Translations under genes and position numbers: made by a program
Part shown: positions 26,159 to 35,499 of the stretch, piece after piece
Layout of the letters: each line of letters begins with the position of its first letter
Position numbering within the stretch: the first letter of the stretch is position 1
The notes under the pieces: generated by a model
Database searches by the model: none
What the model was told of the DNA's origin: nothing
Seen by the model: the letters and a program-made list of their open reading frames with translations, nothing else
Source: Paludisphaera rhizosphaerae
Lineage (GTDB): Bacteria > Planctomycetota > Planctomycetia > Isosphaerales > Isosphaeraceae
Direction of reading: 5' to 3'
Assembly (NCBI RefSeq): GCF_011065895.1
Contig: NZ_JAALCR010000002.1
Location: 310,001-374,000, forward strand
DNA length: 64,000 nucleotides

Positions 26159-27247
26159 ATGACCGGCGAGAGCGATTCAGACCTCGACTCCGAAACGACG
26201 GATCACCCGCGCAGGGCCAAGTCGGACCGACTGCTGGCGATCCTGGAGCCTTATAACCGGGTGGTCGTCGTCTCCCACGTCAATCCGGATCCTGACTCCC
26301 TCGCGAGTATGCTGGCGATCCGGGAACTCGTTGAAAAGTGCCAGCCGGGGAAACCCGTCGTCCTCACCGTGGACGGAATGATCGCCCGGGCGGAGAACCG
26401 GGCCATGGTGGAGATGATCCCCATCCCCCTGGTGCCCGTCAAAACGGTCGCGCTGGATCGTGAGACGGCGGTCGTGATGGTAGACACTCAGCCTCACACC
26501 GGTCGGCGGTCGAGCGAGAGCGCGGTCCCGCAAGTGGTCATCGATCACCACGAAACCGGCGGGGATCTGGAAGGGGTGCTCTTCCATGACATCCGGACGC
26601 ACATGGGGGCGTCCAGCACCATCGTGGCAGGCTACCTGCTCGAGCAGAAGGTAGTCGTCTCGCCGCAGTTGGCGACCGCCCTGCTCTATGGCATCGAGTC
26701 CGAGACGACCGGGTATCCTCGAGAAGCGTGCTCGCTCGACGACGGCGCTCTGGTCTGGCTCTTTCCAAGAGCCGATAAGGAACTGCTGGCGCGGATTCGG
26801 AACCCCAGGCTGCCGCAGAGCCACTTCGCGACGTTCCACCGAGCCCTTTCCAACGCATTCCTCTACCGCGATCTGATTTTCGCCTGGTGCGGGACGATCA
26901 CCCAACCGGACATCGTCGCTGAGGTCGCCGACTTCTTTGTTCGCTTCGATCAGGTAAACTGGGTCCTCTCCGCCGGCCTGTTCGAGGACGGCTTGAAACT
27001 GTCGCTTCGCGCGACGGGTCTTGGCGGCGAGGCCGGCGAAGTGCTCCGGGAAGTACTCGAGGGAATGGGGAACGGCGGGGGCCACGACAAGCGAGCCGGA
27101 GGGCTCGTTCAGCTGGCCGACGCTTCACCCCGGGCTGTGGAGGGAGTACTTACCGAAATCCGCCGACGGCTGCTTGCCCGACTGGATATCGACGAACACC
27201 AGGGACGGAGATTGCTGGATGACGACAGCCGGATTCCCCCTCCCTGA
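26159..27247 (+). CDS. DHH family phosphoesterase (NrnA/RecJ-like)
   Basis: A 362-residue DHH/DHHA1 protein. The DHH part shows VVSHVNPDPDSLAS, MVDTQPHTG and VIDHHETG, which carry the metal ligands, and the DHHA1 part has GNGGGHDKRAGG near the end. Members degrade oligoribonucleotides, cyclic dinucleotides or 3'-phosphoadenosine 5'-phosphate; which one applies here is open. The pAp option is worth noting because sulfate activation genes lie 9 kb away. The start at 26159 is chosen because the upstream 47 codons show no family similarity. Confidence 0.85.
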   Translation: MTGESDSDLDSETTDHPRRAKSDRLLAILEPYNRVVVVSHVNPDPDSLASMLAIRELVEKCQPGKPVVLTVDGMIARAENRAMVEMIPIPLVPVKTVALDRETAVVMVDTQPHTGRRSSESAVPQVVIDHHETGGDLEGVLFHDIRTHMGASSTIVAGYLLEQKVVVSPQLATALLYGIESETTGYPREACSLDDGALVWLFPRADKELLARIRNPRLPQSHFATFHRALSNAFLYRDLIFAWCGTITQPDIVAEVADFFVRFDQVNWVLSAGLFEDGLKLSLRATGLGGEAGEVLREVLEGMGNGGGHDKRAGGLVQLADASPRAVEGVLTEIRRRLLARLDIDEHQGRRLLDDDSRIPPP

Positions 27248-27644
27248 ATCATCATGAGTGAATGCGAGTTGCAACGAGCGCATCCACGATGTCGTTCACA
27301 ATTCGTAGGCAATCGATCAATCCGGTGTTTATCCCCAGATAAGGGACGTTATATTTGGGGGGGCTGGTTGGACTACTCCGAAAGATATAGCGGATCGTCA
27401 CATCGAAAGCACCGGCTTCTCACACCTCTGGCACGAAATAAACGCCTCTGGACTTGGAGCGGAATGGACCGAACCAATCGCCTCTTGCATCGTATGCTTG
27501 GATCGAGATAACGGTGATTTGAAGATGTGGCACTCGGAGGAGTAGGCATCCGATCGGCGACGGCTCAATCACAGTGCACAACGATCGAATGCTCTGATCC
27601 AAACTGACACGCAACTGATCGAGCGGCGTTGGAGTCGACTTCTG
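27248..27644. other. Intergenic region before the DUF1559 gene
   Basis: About 400 bases, more AT-rich than the surroundings. I see no confident promoter or RNA. On the minus strand an open frame across 27420-27908 ends in a plausible-looking stretch (WFGPFRSKSRGVYFVPEV), possibly a gene remnant, but it overlaps the start of the DUF1559 gene and has no supporting context. Confidence 0.4.
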
Positions 27645-28691
27645 ATGAAGGGTCGGAGTCGAACAGGTTTTACACTGATCGAGGTTCTGGTGGTGGTGTT
27701 CATCATCGCCGTCCTCCTCGCGCTTCTCCTGCCGGCTATTCAGTCGGCGAGGGCGGGCGCACGCCGTCTTCAGTGCACCAGTAATCTGAAACAGCTTGGA
27801 CTCGCCATTCACAATTACGAACAGAGTTGGGGTGTTCTCCCTCCCCCGATCCTCCTGTTGGCGGCAGGCTCGAAAAACACCCCCGTCACCAAGGGGTGGA
27901 GCGCCCACTCACGGCTGCTCCCTTACATGGAAGCCGGGGCCCTCTACAACACCCTGAACTACAACGCCAGTTATGAAGATGCTCCCAACACGACGACGGC
28001 CGGAGTGAACGTCACGATCTTCATGTGCCCTGGCGATTCCAACTGGGGTCATGTCGCCACGTCGGGGCTGTCTGCGTTCTCAATGTTTCCGAGCGCAGCG
28101 CCATCCAACTACGCGGCCTGCACGGGCGACTGGTATGTCTGGGGAGGTCTGGGGATGAGCCCGAACCGGTCGGCGTTCACTCCCAACCAGAGTCGTCGTC
28201 TCTCGGAGTTTCAAGACGGTACGAGCAGCACGCTTCTGATGAGCGAAGTGTTGACTCAGCAGTTTCAGTTGACGGAGTGCGGCAGTGGGTTGGCTGCGCT
28301 GAGCCCGGCGGACGTGCCAGGAACCGACGTGCCAGCCCCCCAACGGGCGATCGTCAGGGGTGAGAGCACCTGCACGCCATGGGTGTTCGGTCATTCGTTC
28401 TGGGTGGCAGGGGGAGTCGACCAAACGGGTTTCACCACAGCGGAGCCGCCGAACTACAAGCTGACCTCGCAGCTGTCGCCAGGACAGGAACTCGACATGA
28501 TCAGCACGCGAGAGTGGCTGGGAGGGCCGACCTATGGGGCGGTCGTCGCCCGAAGTCGGCATAACGGCGGAGTGAACTCACTGATGGGCGATGGCTCCGT
28601 GAGATTCATCAAGGAGACGATCAATTCCGGAGTGTGGCGGGCGATAGGGACGATCGGAAGCGGCGAGGTTGTCGACGCCTCTGGGTTCTGA
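27645..28691 (+). CDS. DUF1559 domain-containing prepilin-like protein
   Basis: A 348-residue member of the planctomycete-specific DUF1559 expansion. The N-terminus has the class III signal: RTGFTLIEVLVVVFIIAVLL, with cleavage expected before Phe and methylation of it. The DUF1559 core begins at ARRLQCTSNLKQLGLAIHNY. The C-terminus carries the H-x9-DG box (RHNGGVNSLMGDGSVRFI). These proteins are thought to form pseudopilin-like structures or to be secreted by a type II-like system; the exact role is unknown. The ATG has no strong ribosome-binding site. Confidence 0.95.
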   Translation: MKGRSRTGFTLIEVLVVVFIIAVLLALLLPAIQSARAGARRLQCTSNLKQLGLAIHNYEQSWGVLPPPILLLAAGSKNTPVTKGWSAHSRLLPYMEAGALYNTLNYNASYEDAPNTTTAGVNVTIFMCPGDSNWGHVATSGLSAFSMFPSAAPSNYAACTGDWYVWGGLGMSPNRSAFTPNQSRRLSEFQDGTSSTLLMSEVLTQQFQLTECGSGLAALSPADVPGTDVPAPQRAIVRGESTCTPWVFGHSFWVAGGVDQTGFTTAEPPNYKLTSQLSPGQELDMISTREWLGGPTYGAVVARSRHNGGVNSLMGDGSVRFIKETINSGVWRAIGTIGSGEVVDASGF

Positions 28692-28729
28692 TCGAATCTC
28701 GTCGGGATGGTATAATTGAAGCGATGGTA

Positions 28730-28768
28730 CCGCCGCACCAGCGAACGCCGGGGCGGCTTTGTCGTTTT
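28730..28768 (+). terminator. Possible terminator after the DUF1559 gene
   Basis: A 5-bp GC stem (CCGCC 28730-28734 with GGCGG 28752-28756) is followed by CTTTGTCGTTTT. The stem is short and the T-run broken. A TATAAT at 28711-28716 just before it could be the -10 box of the lipB-like gene. Confidence 0.35.
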
Positions 28769-28797
28769 CAGGCCGTGTCGGTCGAGGAACGTCGCTC

Positions 28798-29517
28798 GTG
28801 AAACCGCCGCTGGAAATCTATCTGCTCGGCGCGGTGGACTTCGCCGAGGTCCAGCAACTTCAACGACGGCTGGTCTATGAGCACGGTGAACGCGGCGGCG
28901 CAACTCTCTTGCTCTGTGAACACCCCCCCACGCTGAGTGTGGGACGCTCCGGCAGTCGCGCGCATGTCGCCGTCGACGACGGCGCTCTCGCTGCCATGGG
29001 GATTCGAACGCACTGGGTCAATCGAGGAGGGGGTTGCGTCCTTCATCTTCCGGGTCAACTCGTCGGTTACTTCATTTTTCCCCTCGACCCAATGGCTTCG
29101 CCGGCGATGGCGCACGTCCAACGACTCCAGCGAATTCTCCTCAACGTTCTTGAAGAGTTCGAGTTGAAGGGCGGCGTGCATCACGATCTCGGCGGCGTTT
29201 ACCTGGGCTCGTCGCGGGTGGCGTCGATCGGGGTGGCGGTTAGTCGAGGGATCGCCTATCATGGATTTACGCTCAACGTCGGTCCGTTCCTCGACCTGTT
29301 CGACGCACTCGTCGAGCCCGGTCCCGGCGGTTTGCTCCTAAGGCAGACCTCGATGGAATCCCGCCGTCAGCGGCCCGCGCCGATGCCGAAGGTGAGGGAG
29401 GCGATCGCACGCCACGTTGAGTCGGTGTTTGAGCTGGATCGGCATCACGTTTATACGCATCATCCGCGATTAAGGCGGAAGGTCCTGACCCATGCTTACG
29501 CTCCCAGTCCTGGATGA
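28798..29517 (+). CDS. LipB-like octanoyltransferase homologue lacking both catalytic residues
   Basis: A 239-residue member of the BPL/LplA/LipB fold. LipB normally moves octanoyl from acyl carrier protein to lipoyl domains. The family landmarks RGGG...HLPGQL and GFTLNVGPF are present. However, the catalytic Cys of the NPCG motif aligns with Gly in VEPGPGG (codon 29320-29322), and the catalytic Lys of the KIA(A/S)(I/L)G motif is Arg in SSRVASIG (29215-29217). Other cysteines are in LLLCEHPP and GGGCVL, and the latter sits in the substrate loop. The start is the GTG at 28798 with GAGGAAC upstream; the frame stays open from 28759. It overlaps lipA by 26 bases, so a lipoate role is still likely. 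Confidence 0.8.
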   Translation: MKPPLEIYLLGAVDFAEVQQLQRRLVYEHGERGGATLLLCEHPPTLSVGRSGSRAHVAVDDGALAAMGIRTHWVNRGGGCVLHLPGQLVGYFIFPLDPMASPAMAHVQRLQRILLNVLEEFELKGGVHHDLGGVYLGSSRVASIGVAVSRGIAYHGFTLNVGPFLDLFDALVEPGPGGLLLRQTSMESRRQRPAPMPKVREAIARHVESVFELDRHHVYTHHPRLRRKVLTHAYAPSPG

Positions 29518-30433
29518 ACGTCCGGACGAACGGGAACCCTCCTCATGCGGCTCCTCCGCTCCTCAGGTCGTCGAGATCGGCCGGAAGCCGAGGCGACTTC
29601 CTGAGTGGCTCAAGCGACCGATCCCTTCCGGCGGAGGGATGTACTTCGCGCAGAAGTTGGTCTCGGAGCTGGGGCTGGAAACGATCTGCGAGTCAGGCAA
29701 GTGTCCGAACCGCTCCGAATGTTGGAGCCGACGGACCGCCACCTTCATGATCCTGGGCGAGACCTGCACCCGCCCTTGCGGCTTCTGCGCCGTGAAGCGA
29801 GGCCGGCCGGAGGCGGTGGCCGAGGATGAGCCGGAGCGCGTCGCCGAAGCCTGCGCCCGCATGGGCCTCCGCCACGTCGTCATCACGTCGGTCACGAGGG
29901 ACGACCTGCCCGACGGCGGCGCCGATCACTTCCGCCGCTGCATCCTCGCCGTCCGCGAACGGACCGGCGCGACGATCGAGGTCCTCACGCCCGATTTCAA
30001 CGGACGGGAAGACCAGGTCGCCATCGTGCTCGAGGCTCGGCCCGAGGTCTTCAACCACAACATGGAGACGGTCGCCCGCCTACAGCAGTACGTCCGTCGC
30101 AAGAGCCAGTACGAGGTGAGCCTTCGCGTCCTGGAGGTCGCCAAGAAGATCAGCCCGGAGACCCGCACCAAGAGCGGCTTGATGCTCGGTCTGGGCGAAA
30201 CGACCGGCGAATTGATGGACACTCTGGCCGACCTTCGGTCGATCGACTGCAACCTGCTGACGCTCGGTCAGTACTTGCAGCCCTCGCCGAGGCACCTGCC
30301 TCCTGAGCGTTACCTGCCGCCGGCCGAGTTCGACGAACTCGGCCGTCTGGCTCGTCAGATGGGCTTCGACGAGGTCGCTAGCGGCCCCTTCGTTCGCTCC
30401 AGCTACCATGCCGATGAGATGGCCCGGGTCTGA
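29492..30433 (+). CDS. lipA: Lipoyl synthase
   Basis: Radical SAM enzyme that inserts two sulfur atoms into octanoyl chains bound to lipoyl domains. Both clusters are visible: the auxiliary one in [12 protein letters not shown] (C-x5-C-x5-C) and the radical-SAM one in [10 protein letters not shown] (C-x3-C-x2-C). Also conserved are [13 protein letters not shown] and the C-terminal [12 protein letters not shown]. The 313-residue length is normal, with an N-terminal tail of about 30 residues. It overlaps the lipB-like gene, which supports co-translation. Confidence 0.96.
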   Translation: MLTLPVLDERPDEREPSSCGSSAPQVVEIGRKPRRLPEWLKRPIPSGGGMYFAQKLVSELGLETICESGKCPNRSECWSRRTATFMILGETCTRPCGFCAVKRGRPEAVAEDEPERVAEACARMGLRHVVITSVTRDDLPDGGADHFRRCILAVRERTGATIEVLTPDFNGREDQVAIVLEARPEVFNHNMETVARLQQYVRRKSQYEVSLRVLEVAKKISPETRTKSGLMLGLGETTGELMDTLADLRSIDCNLLTLGQYLQPSPRHLPPERYLPPAEFDELGRLARQMGFDEVASGPFVRSSYHADEMARV

Positions 30434-30512
30434 CCGCAAGCGAACCCGAACCCTAACATCGGCCTCTCTCCCTTGTCATCCCCTTCCGACGATCTCCCGA
30501 GGTGGATCGGTC

Positions 30513-31919
30513 ATGCCAGCGACATTGTTTCAGAAAGTCTGGGACCGTCACGTCCTGTCCGTCACCAATGAGGCGACGCTCCTTTACATCGATCGCCACC
30601 TGGTTCACGAAGTGACCAGCCCTCAGGCTTTCGATGGGCTTCGCCTTGCCGGGCGGAAGGTCCGCAGGCCCGACCTCACCTTCGCCACCATCGATCACAA
30701 CGTCCCGACCGAGAATCAGCTCGACATCCGCGACCCGCTCTCCAGGCGGCAGGTCGAGACCCTGCGCTCCAACTGCCAGGAGTTCGGGCTGAACTTCTAC
30801 GATATTCACAGCGGTCGGCAGGGCATCGTGCACGTCATCGGCCCCGAGTTGGGAATCACCCTGCCGGGGACCACGATCGTCTGCGGCGACAGCCACACGA
30901 GCACCCACGGGGCGTTCGGCGCGCTGGCGTTCGGGATCGGCACGAGCGAAGTCGAGCACGTCATGGCGACTCAGACGCTCTGGCAGGGCAAGCGGCCTGC
31001 CGCGTTGGGCGTCGAAGTGACCGGCACGCTGGGCCCGGGTCTCGAACCCAAGGACATCATCCTGGCCGTCATTCGGGCCATCGGCACCGCCGGCGGCACG
31101 GGAACCGTCATCGAGTATTACGGGCCGGCCATCCGCGCCCTCTCGATGGAAGGCCGTTTGACGATCTGCAACATGTCGATCGAGGGCGGCGCCCGCGCGG
31201 GTCTGATCGCGCCGGACGATGTCACTTTCGAGTATTTCAGCAAGGTCGACCGCCCCTACGCACCCAAGGGGAAGGATCTTGAAGCCGCCATCGCCGACTG
31301 GCGGACGCTCGCGACCGATCCTGACGCGACCTTCGATTCCCACGTCTCGATCGACGCCTCGAAGCTCGTCCCCCAGGTGACCTGGGGCACGAACCCAGCG
31401 ATGACCGTGGACGCCGACGGTCACATCCCGACGCTCGACGAACTTCCGAGTTCCCTCCGCGCCGAGGCCGATCGGGCCTTCACTTACATGGGCCTGACCC
31501 CAGGCACTCCGCTCGATCAGATCCCGGTCGACGTGGTTTTCATCGGGTCGTGCACGAACGGACGAATCGAAGACCTCCGCGCCGCGGCCAAGGTCATGAA
31601 GGGCCGAAAGGTCGCTCCGGGCGTTCGCGCGTTGGTTGTGCCTGGCAGTGAGCAGGTCAAGAGCCAGGCCCACGCCGAGGGGCTCGACCAGATCTTCCAG
31701 GAAGCCGGCGCCGAATGGCGCGAGGCTGGTTGCAGCATGTGCTTGGCGATGAACCCGGACAAGCTCCAACCCGGTCAACGAGCCGCGAGCACCAGCAACC
31801 GCAACTTCGAGGGTCGACAGGGACCCGGCGGTCGGACGCACCTGGTCAGCCCGTCGATGGCTGCCGCGGCCGCTGTGACCGGTCGGTTCACGGACGTCCG
31901 CCGACTGCTGGACCGTTGA
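30513..31919 (+). CDS. leuC: 3-isopropylmalate dehydratase large subunit
   Basis: Aconitase-type 4Fe-4S enzyme that isomerises 2- to 3-isopropylmalate in leucine synthesis. 468 residues from the ATG at 30513, which has GAGGTGG eight bases upstream; the frame stays open to 30408 but the extra part overlaps lipA and is not conserved. Signatures are [30 protein letters not shown] and [12 protein letters not shown], which together provide the three cluster cysteines. leuD follows after 58 bases. Confidence 0.96.
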   Translation: MPATLFQKVWDRHVLSVTNEATLLYIDRHLVHEVTSPQAFDGLRLAGRKVRRPDLTFATIDHNVPTENQLDIRDPLSRRQVETLRSNCQEFGLNFYDIHSGRQGIVHVIGPELGITLPGTTIVCGDSHTSTHGAFGALAFGIGTSEVEHVMATQTLWQGKRPAALGVEVTGTLGPGLEPKDIILAVIRAIGTAGGTGTVIEYYGPAIRALSMEGRLTICNMSIEGGARAGLIAPDDVTFEYFSKVDRPYAPKGKDLEAAIADWRTLATDPDATFDSHVSIDASKLVPQVTWGTNPAMTVDADGHIPTLDELPSSLRAEADRAFTYMGLTPGTPLDQIPVDVVFIGSCTNGRIEDLRAAAKVMKGRKVAPGVRALVVPGSEQVKSQAHAEGLDQIFQEAGAEWREAGCSMCLAMNPDKLQPGQRAASTSNRNFEGRQGPGGRTHLVSPSMAAAAAVTGRFTDVRRLLDR

Positions 31920-31977
31920 CCCACGTCGACCATCGTCGAGACACAAGCCACGATCGATCGAACGAGAGACGAGATTC

Positions 31978-32640
31978 ATGAAGCCCTTTACCGTCCATCG
32001 GGGCAAGGTCGCGGTCCTGGACTGGACCGACGTGAACACCGACCTCATCATCCCCGCACGTTACCTCAAGCGGATTGAGCGCGTGGGCTACGGCCCGCTT
32101 CTCTTTGCGGACAAGAAGTACGCGGCCGGCGGCGCTCCGCCGATCGACGAACCGGAAAAGTGCGGACCGCTCGATCCGGCGTTCCCCTTGAATCGACCTG
32201 AGAATCTGGGGGCGACGGTCCTCGTCGTCGGCAAAAACTTCGGTTGCGGTTCGAGCCGCGAGCACGCCGTCTGGGCCATCGCCCAGGCGGGATACGCCGT
32301 CGTCATCGCCCCTGGCAAGGACGAAGGTTTCGCCGACATCTTCGAAGGCAACGCCCTCAACAACGGCCTGCTCGTCGTCGAAATCACTCCGACCGAGTGG
32401 GAACAGATCGCCGAGATGTCCGGCCCCGGCGGTGCAGAGGCCGTCGTCGACCTGAAGTCGCAGACCATCACCGTTCAGAAGGGCGCGGCGACTGTGGAGG
32501 TTCCCTTCCACATTCCCGACACCCGCCGTGAACGGCTCCTGAAGGGGCTCGACTCGATTTCCGAGACGCTGCTCCTCGACGCCGACATCAATCGCTACGA
32601 ACAGGCCGCTCCCGCCTGGCTCAAGCCGGCGTCGGCGTGA
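31978..32640 (+). CDS. leuD: 3-isopropylmalate dehydratase small subunit
   Basis: The 220-residue swivel-domain subunit that completes the LeuCD isomerase. It has VNTDLIIPARYLKRI near the start and the conserved FGCGSSREHAVWAI segment with the active-site serine loop. Its stop overlaps the end of the convergent cydB gene by 20 bases. No leuA or leuB is in the window. Confidence 0.95.
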   Translation: MKPFTVHRGKVAVLDWTDVNTDLIIPARYLKRIERVGYGPLLFADKKYAAGGAPPIDEPEKCGPLDPAFPLNRPENLGATVLVVGKNFGCGSSREHAVWAIAQAGYAVVIAPGKDEGFADIFEGNALNNGLLVVEITPTEWEQIAEMSGPGGAEAVVDLKSQTITVQKGAATVEVPFHIPDTRRERLLKGLDSISETLLLDADINRYEQAAPAWLKPASA

Positions 32641-33685
32641 CTGAGTCGTCCTCGCCCCGTCGCCGCTGTGGAAACGTGTGTCCCTTAAACACGCGAAACA
32701 GATAAACGAGCGACGGGATGAGGATGATCGACCCGCACCCCAGCGCGATCAGCAACAGCTTGAGTACGATCGGCGGAGCGGTGCTCTGCGCGACGTCGAT
32801 GTGCGGCGGGACGATGTAGGGGTATTGGGCCATCCCCGCCCCCCACAGAATCAACGCCGCCTGCACGACGGCCGCCAACCGGGCCGTGCCATATCTTCGA
32901 AGGACGAGTGCGACCATTGCACCGATCGCCGCCGCTCCGGTGGCAAATCGAAGCGGTGCTCCCCACCTCGATCGATCCAGCCCTTCATAGATCAGCGGCG
33001 CGTTCGTACGGGCCAGCAGATAGACGACCCAGGCGATCAATCCCAGCGAGACGGCGGAAGCCAGCGCCTTGGATCGAAAGTCCTCCTGGAGATCTCGGTC
33101 CGACGTCTCGGACGTGAGATAGACTGCCGCCAGGTAGGCGAACAGGTTCAGAGCGAACAGTCCCACAGCCAGTGGGAAAGGCTGAAGCCACGTCGAGAAC
33201 AGTGGAATCGCGCCGCCGGCCTCGGCCGCACGTCCCGGCTCCCCGGTCGCGATCGCGCCGATCACGGCGCCGAGGAGGATCGGCGTGACGACGCTCGGGA
33301 TTGAGAAGACACGATTCCACCGCTGTCGGGCAAGCTCGGTGGCGTCGTAACTTCGGAAGGTGAACGCCGACCCCCGCAGCACGATCCCGATGAGCATCAC
33401 GGAGAGCGGCACGTGCAGCGTCGTCATCACCACGGTGAAGGCCGCTGGGAAGGCCGTGAAGAGGAGCACGATCACGACGATCAGCCAGACGTGATTGGCC
33501 TCCCAGACGGGACCGATCGCCCTGGCGATCAGGTCGCGCTGGGCCTGCTCTCGAGGTCCCCGAGCCAGGAGGTCCCAGACCCCCGCGCCGTAGTCGGCGC
33601 CGCCCAGCAACGCATAGACGATCAAGGACATGAGCATCGCCGTCGCGACGCCTTCGGCGGGGGGGATCGTCGTCAGGAAACCCAT
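32621..33685 (-). CDS. cydB: Cytochrome bd ubiquinol oxidase subunit II
   Basis: A 354-residue membrane subunit of the high-affinity terminal oxidase. It opens with a helix followed by GGADYGAGVWDLLARG and has GPVWEANHVWLIVVIVLLFTAFP, both CydB signatures, and about eight to nine transmembrane helices. The ATG overlaps the cydA stop by one base. No cydX-like small gene is visible between or after the pair. Confidence 0.95.
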   Translation of the reverse strand: MGFLTTIPPAEGVATAMLMSLIVYALLGGADYGAGVWDLLARGPREQAQRDLIARAIGPVWEANHVWLIVVIVLLFTAFPAAFTVVMTTLHVPLSVMLIGIVLRGSAFTFRSYDATELARQRWNRVFSIPSVVTPILLGAVIGAIATGEPGRAAEAGGAIPLFSTWLQPFPLAVGLFALNLFAYLAAVYLTSETSDRDLQEDFRSKALASAVSLGLIAWVVYLLARTNAPLIYEGLDRSRWGAPLRFATGAAAIGAMVALVLRRYGTARLAAVVQAALILWGAGMAQYPYIVPPHIDVAQSTAPPIVLKLLLIALGCGSIILIPSLVYLFRVFKGHTFPQRRRGEDDSVTPTPA

Positions 33686-35016
33686 CAGTGGAAACCCTCC
33701 GCGGAGGTCGTGAGTTCATCCGCCCGTGGACTGCTGCGGAACTGGTGCAACAGGAGGAGGACCACGACAACTCCCAAACCGGCATAGAGCGCCGTGTACA
33801 CGAGCAACGAGAACCATAGCCCCGGAACAGTCGTCACGGCCTCGGTCGTGCGCATGACTCCCTGGATGATCCAGGGCTGTCGGCCGACCTCGGTGACCGT
33901 CCAGCCAGCCTCGATTGCGATCATCCCCAACGGGCTCGCCAGCGCGGCGGCCCAGAGGAACGGCGAGGACGTTGGCACCCGACCAGAACGCCACCAGGAA
34001 ACGGCGCCCCACAGCGCGACCCCTGCCATCGCCATTCCACAGGCCACCATGAGCTGGAACGCCAGGTGGACGACGACGACCGGCGGCCTCTGGTCGCTGG
34101 GGAACGCATCAAGGCCTTTGACCTCGGCGTCGGGGTCGTTGTAGGCCAGAATGCTGAGACCGGCGGGGATTTCCAGCGCGTAACGCGTCGTCTCGGCCTT
34201 CGGATCGGGGAGGCCGCCGATACGAAGCGGAGCACGACGCTCTGTCTGGAATTGCCCCTCCATCGCTGCCAGCTTCGCGCCTTGTGTTTCCGCGACGACC
34301 TGGGCGGCGTAATGGCCGCTCAAAGGCTGGAGCAGAGAAGCGCCGCCGCCGATCGACAAGGCGATCCCCAACGCAGCGCGGTGGAACGGGTTTTCGCGGT
34401 CCTTGATCAAGAGAATCGCATGAACGCCCGCCACCAGAAGACCGGTCGCAGCGTAAGCCGCCAACGTCATGTGAAGCGCCTCGCTGATCATCGCCGGATT
34501 GGCGAGCGCCGCGATCGGATCGATCTCGACGGCCTGACCATGCAGCAGCCTGAACCCGGCCGGCGTGTTCATCCAGGCGTTGACTGACAGAACGAGCGCA
34601 CCGGAGGCCGCACCACTGACCGCCACCAGCAGTCCCGACAACCAATGCGCGATGGCGGGGATGCGATCCCAACCGTAGATGTAGACGCCAAGGAAGATCG
34701 CCTCGGTGAAGAAGGCAAAGCCCTCCAGCCCGAAGCCGACGCCGATGATTGGACCGGCGAATTTCATGAACGGGGGCCACAGGAGCCCCAACTCGAAGGA
34801 TAGGACGGTTCCCGAAACCGCACCGATGGCGAAAAGAATCGCCGCCCCCTTCGCCCAACGTCGAGCCAGCAAACGGTACTCGGGGCCGCGACCCCGCAAC
34901 CAGCAGGCCTCTGCCACGCACATCATCAACGGCAGTCCGATTCCGATGGCGGCGAAGATGATGTGGAAACCGAGCGACATCGCCATCTGAAGGCGAGCAG
35001 CCAGAAGATTCGACAT
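33685..35016 (-). CDS. cydA: Cytochrome bd ubiquinol oxidase subunit I
   Basis: The 443-residue haem subunit. It begins LAARLQMAMSLGFHIIFAAIGIGLP, where the first His is a haem ligand of the family, and contains the GFGLEGFAFFTEAIFLGVYIYGWDRI stretch with the conserved glutamates. At this length the periplasmic quinol loop is of the short type. It reduces O2 to water at low oxygen while oxidising quinol. It is divergent from the cysH cluster. Confidence 0.95.
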   Translation of the reverse strand: MSNLLAARLQMAMSLGFHIIFAAIGIGLPLMMCVAEACWLRGRGPEYRLLARRWAKGAAILFAIGAVSGTVLSFELGLLWPPFMKFAGPIIGVGFGLEGFAFFTEAIFLGVYIYGWDRIPAIAHWLSGLLVAVSGAASGALVLSVNAWMNTPAGFRLLHGQAVEIDPIAALANPAMISEALHMTLAAYAATGLLVAGVHAILLIKDRENPFHRAALGIALSIGGGASLLQPLSGHYAAQVVAETQGAKLAAMEGQFQTERRAPLRIGGLPDPKAETTRYALEIPAGLSILAYNDPDAEVKGLDAFPSDQRPPVVVVHLAFQLMVACGMAMAGVALWGAVSWWRSGRVPTSSPFLWAAALASPLGMIAIEAGWTVTEVGRQPWIIQGVMRTTEAVTTVPGLWFSLLVYTALYAGLGVVVVLLLLHQFRSSPRADELTTSAEGFH

Positions 35017-35417
35017 GGCTCCTTCGATCTCGTTTTGTTCGATGACTTCAACGGATGGTCAGACGTTTCGTATAGGCCTGAGACTTCGATCGAGGTGTGA
35101 CTCGCTCCGCCTCTTTCCAGGCGTCCCTCATTCGGACAGGAACGCGCCTCCCCCCAAAGCATGCCGAGATCGACGAGAATCGACCAGTTCGACCAGACGA
35201 TTTTTTCAGGAATTTGCGAAATATTCGGCCGGCGTGATTCTCTTACCGCTTGGTTTTGCGGTCTTCATCGTCCTACTCCCGGAGATCTGAAGGCTGAATG
35301 GAGAAAGTGAATGCGGCGACGTCGCCGGAGGGCCTCTGGCAACATATTCTAACAGGGTCGCGGCCGTTTCAAGTCGCTTCCCCGTCGGGAGTCCCGTCCA
35401 GCAGGGCTTGATATGAG
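35017..35417. other. Divergent intergenic region between cydA and the cysH leader
   Basis: Four hundred bases with no supported gene. A frame ending at 35290 would encode a hydrophobic tail (SAGVILLPLGFAVFIVLLPEI) but lacks a start with ribosome-binding site and any conserved part. The region must contain the cydA promoter. Confidence 0.4.
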
Positions 35418-35482
35418 GGAGGGCCTAAAGTTGACTTTGATGCCAAAGTTACTTACCATTAGGCCGGTTCGAACGGCCCTCC
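35418..35482 (+). promoter_or_regulatory. Structured leader or operator before cysH
   Basis: Several inverted repeats are packed in 65 bases just before cysH. GGAGGGCC (35418-35425) can pair with GGCCCTCC (35475-35482). GGCCTAA (35422-35428) can pair with TTAGGCC (35459-35465). ACTTTG and CAAAGT (35434-35449) form a perfect palindrome with a four-base centre, and GGCCG can pair with CGGCC (35462-35478). The first and second pairings exclude each other. The probable ribosome-binding site GGAG (35483-35486) directly follows. It could be an operator for the Rrf2 regulator encoded in the cluster, or an RNA switch. I do not recognise a known riboswitch class. Confidence 0.5.
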
Positions 35483-35499
35483 TGGAGTCTTGACGAGTC

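Noticed and set aside
27420-27908. Minus-strand frame ending in a protein-like stretch (GVYFVPEV)
   Set aside because: It overlaps the DUF1559 start and only the last 40 residues look real; a remnant is possible but unsupported.
35015-35290. 91-codon frame with hydrophobic end
   Set aside because: No ribosome-binding site or conserved part; the first half is opposite the cydA start.
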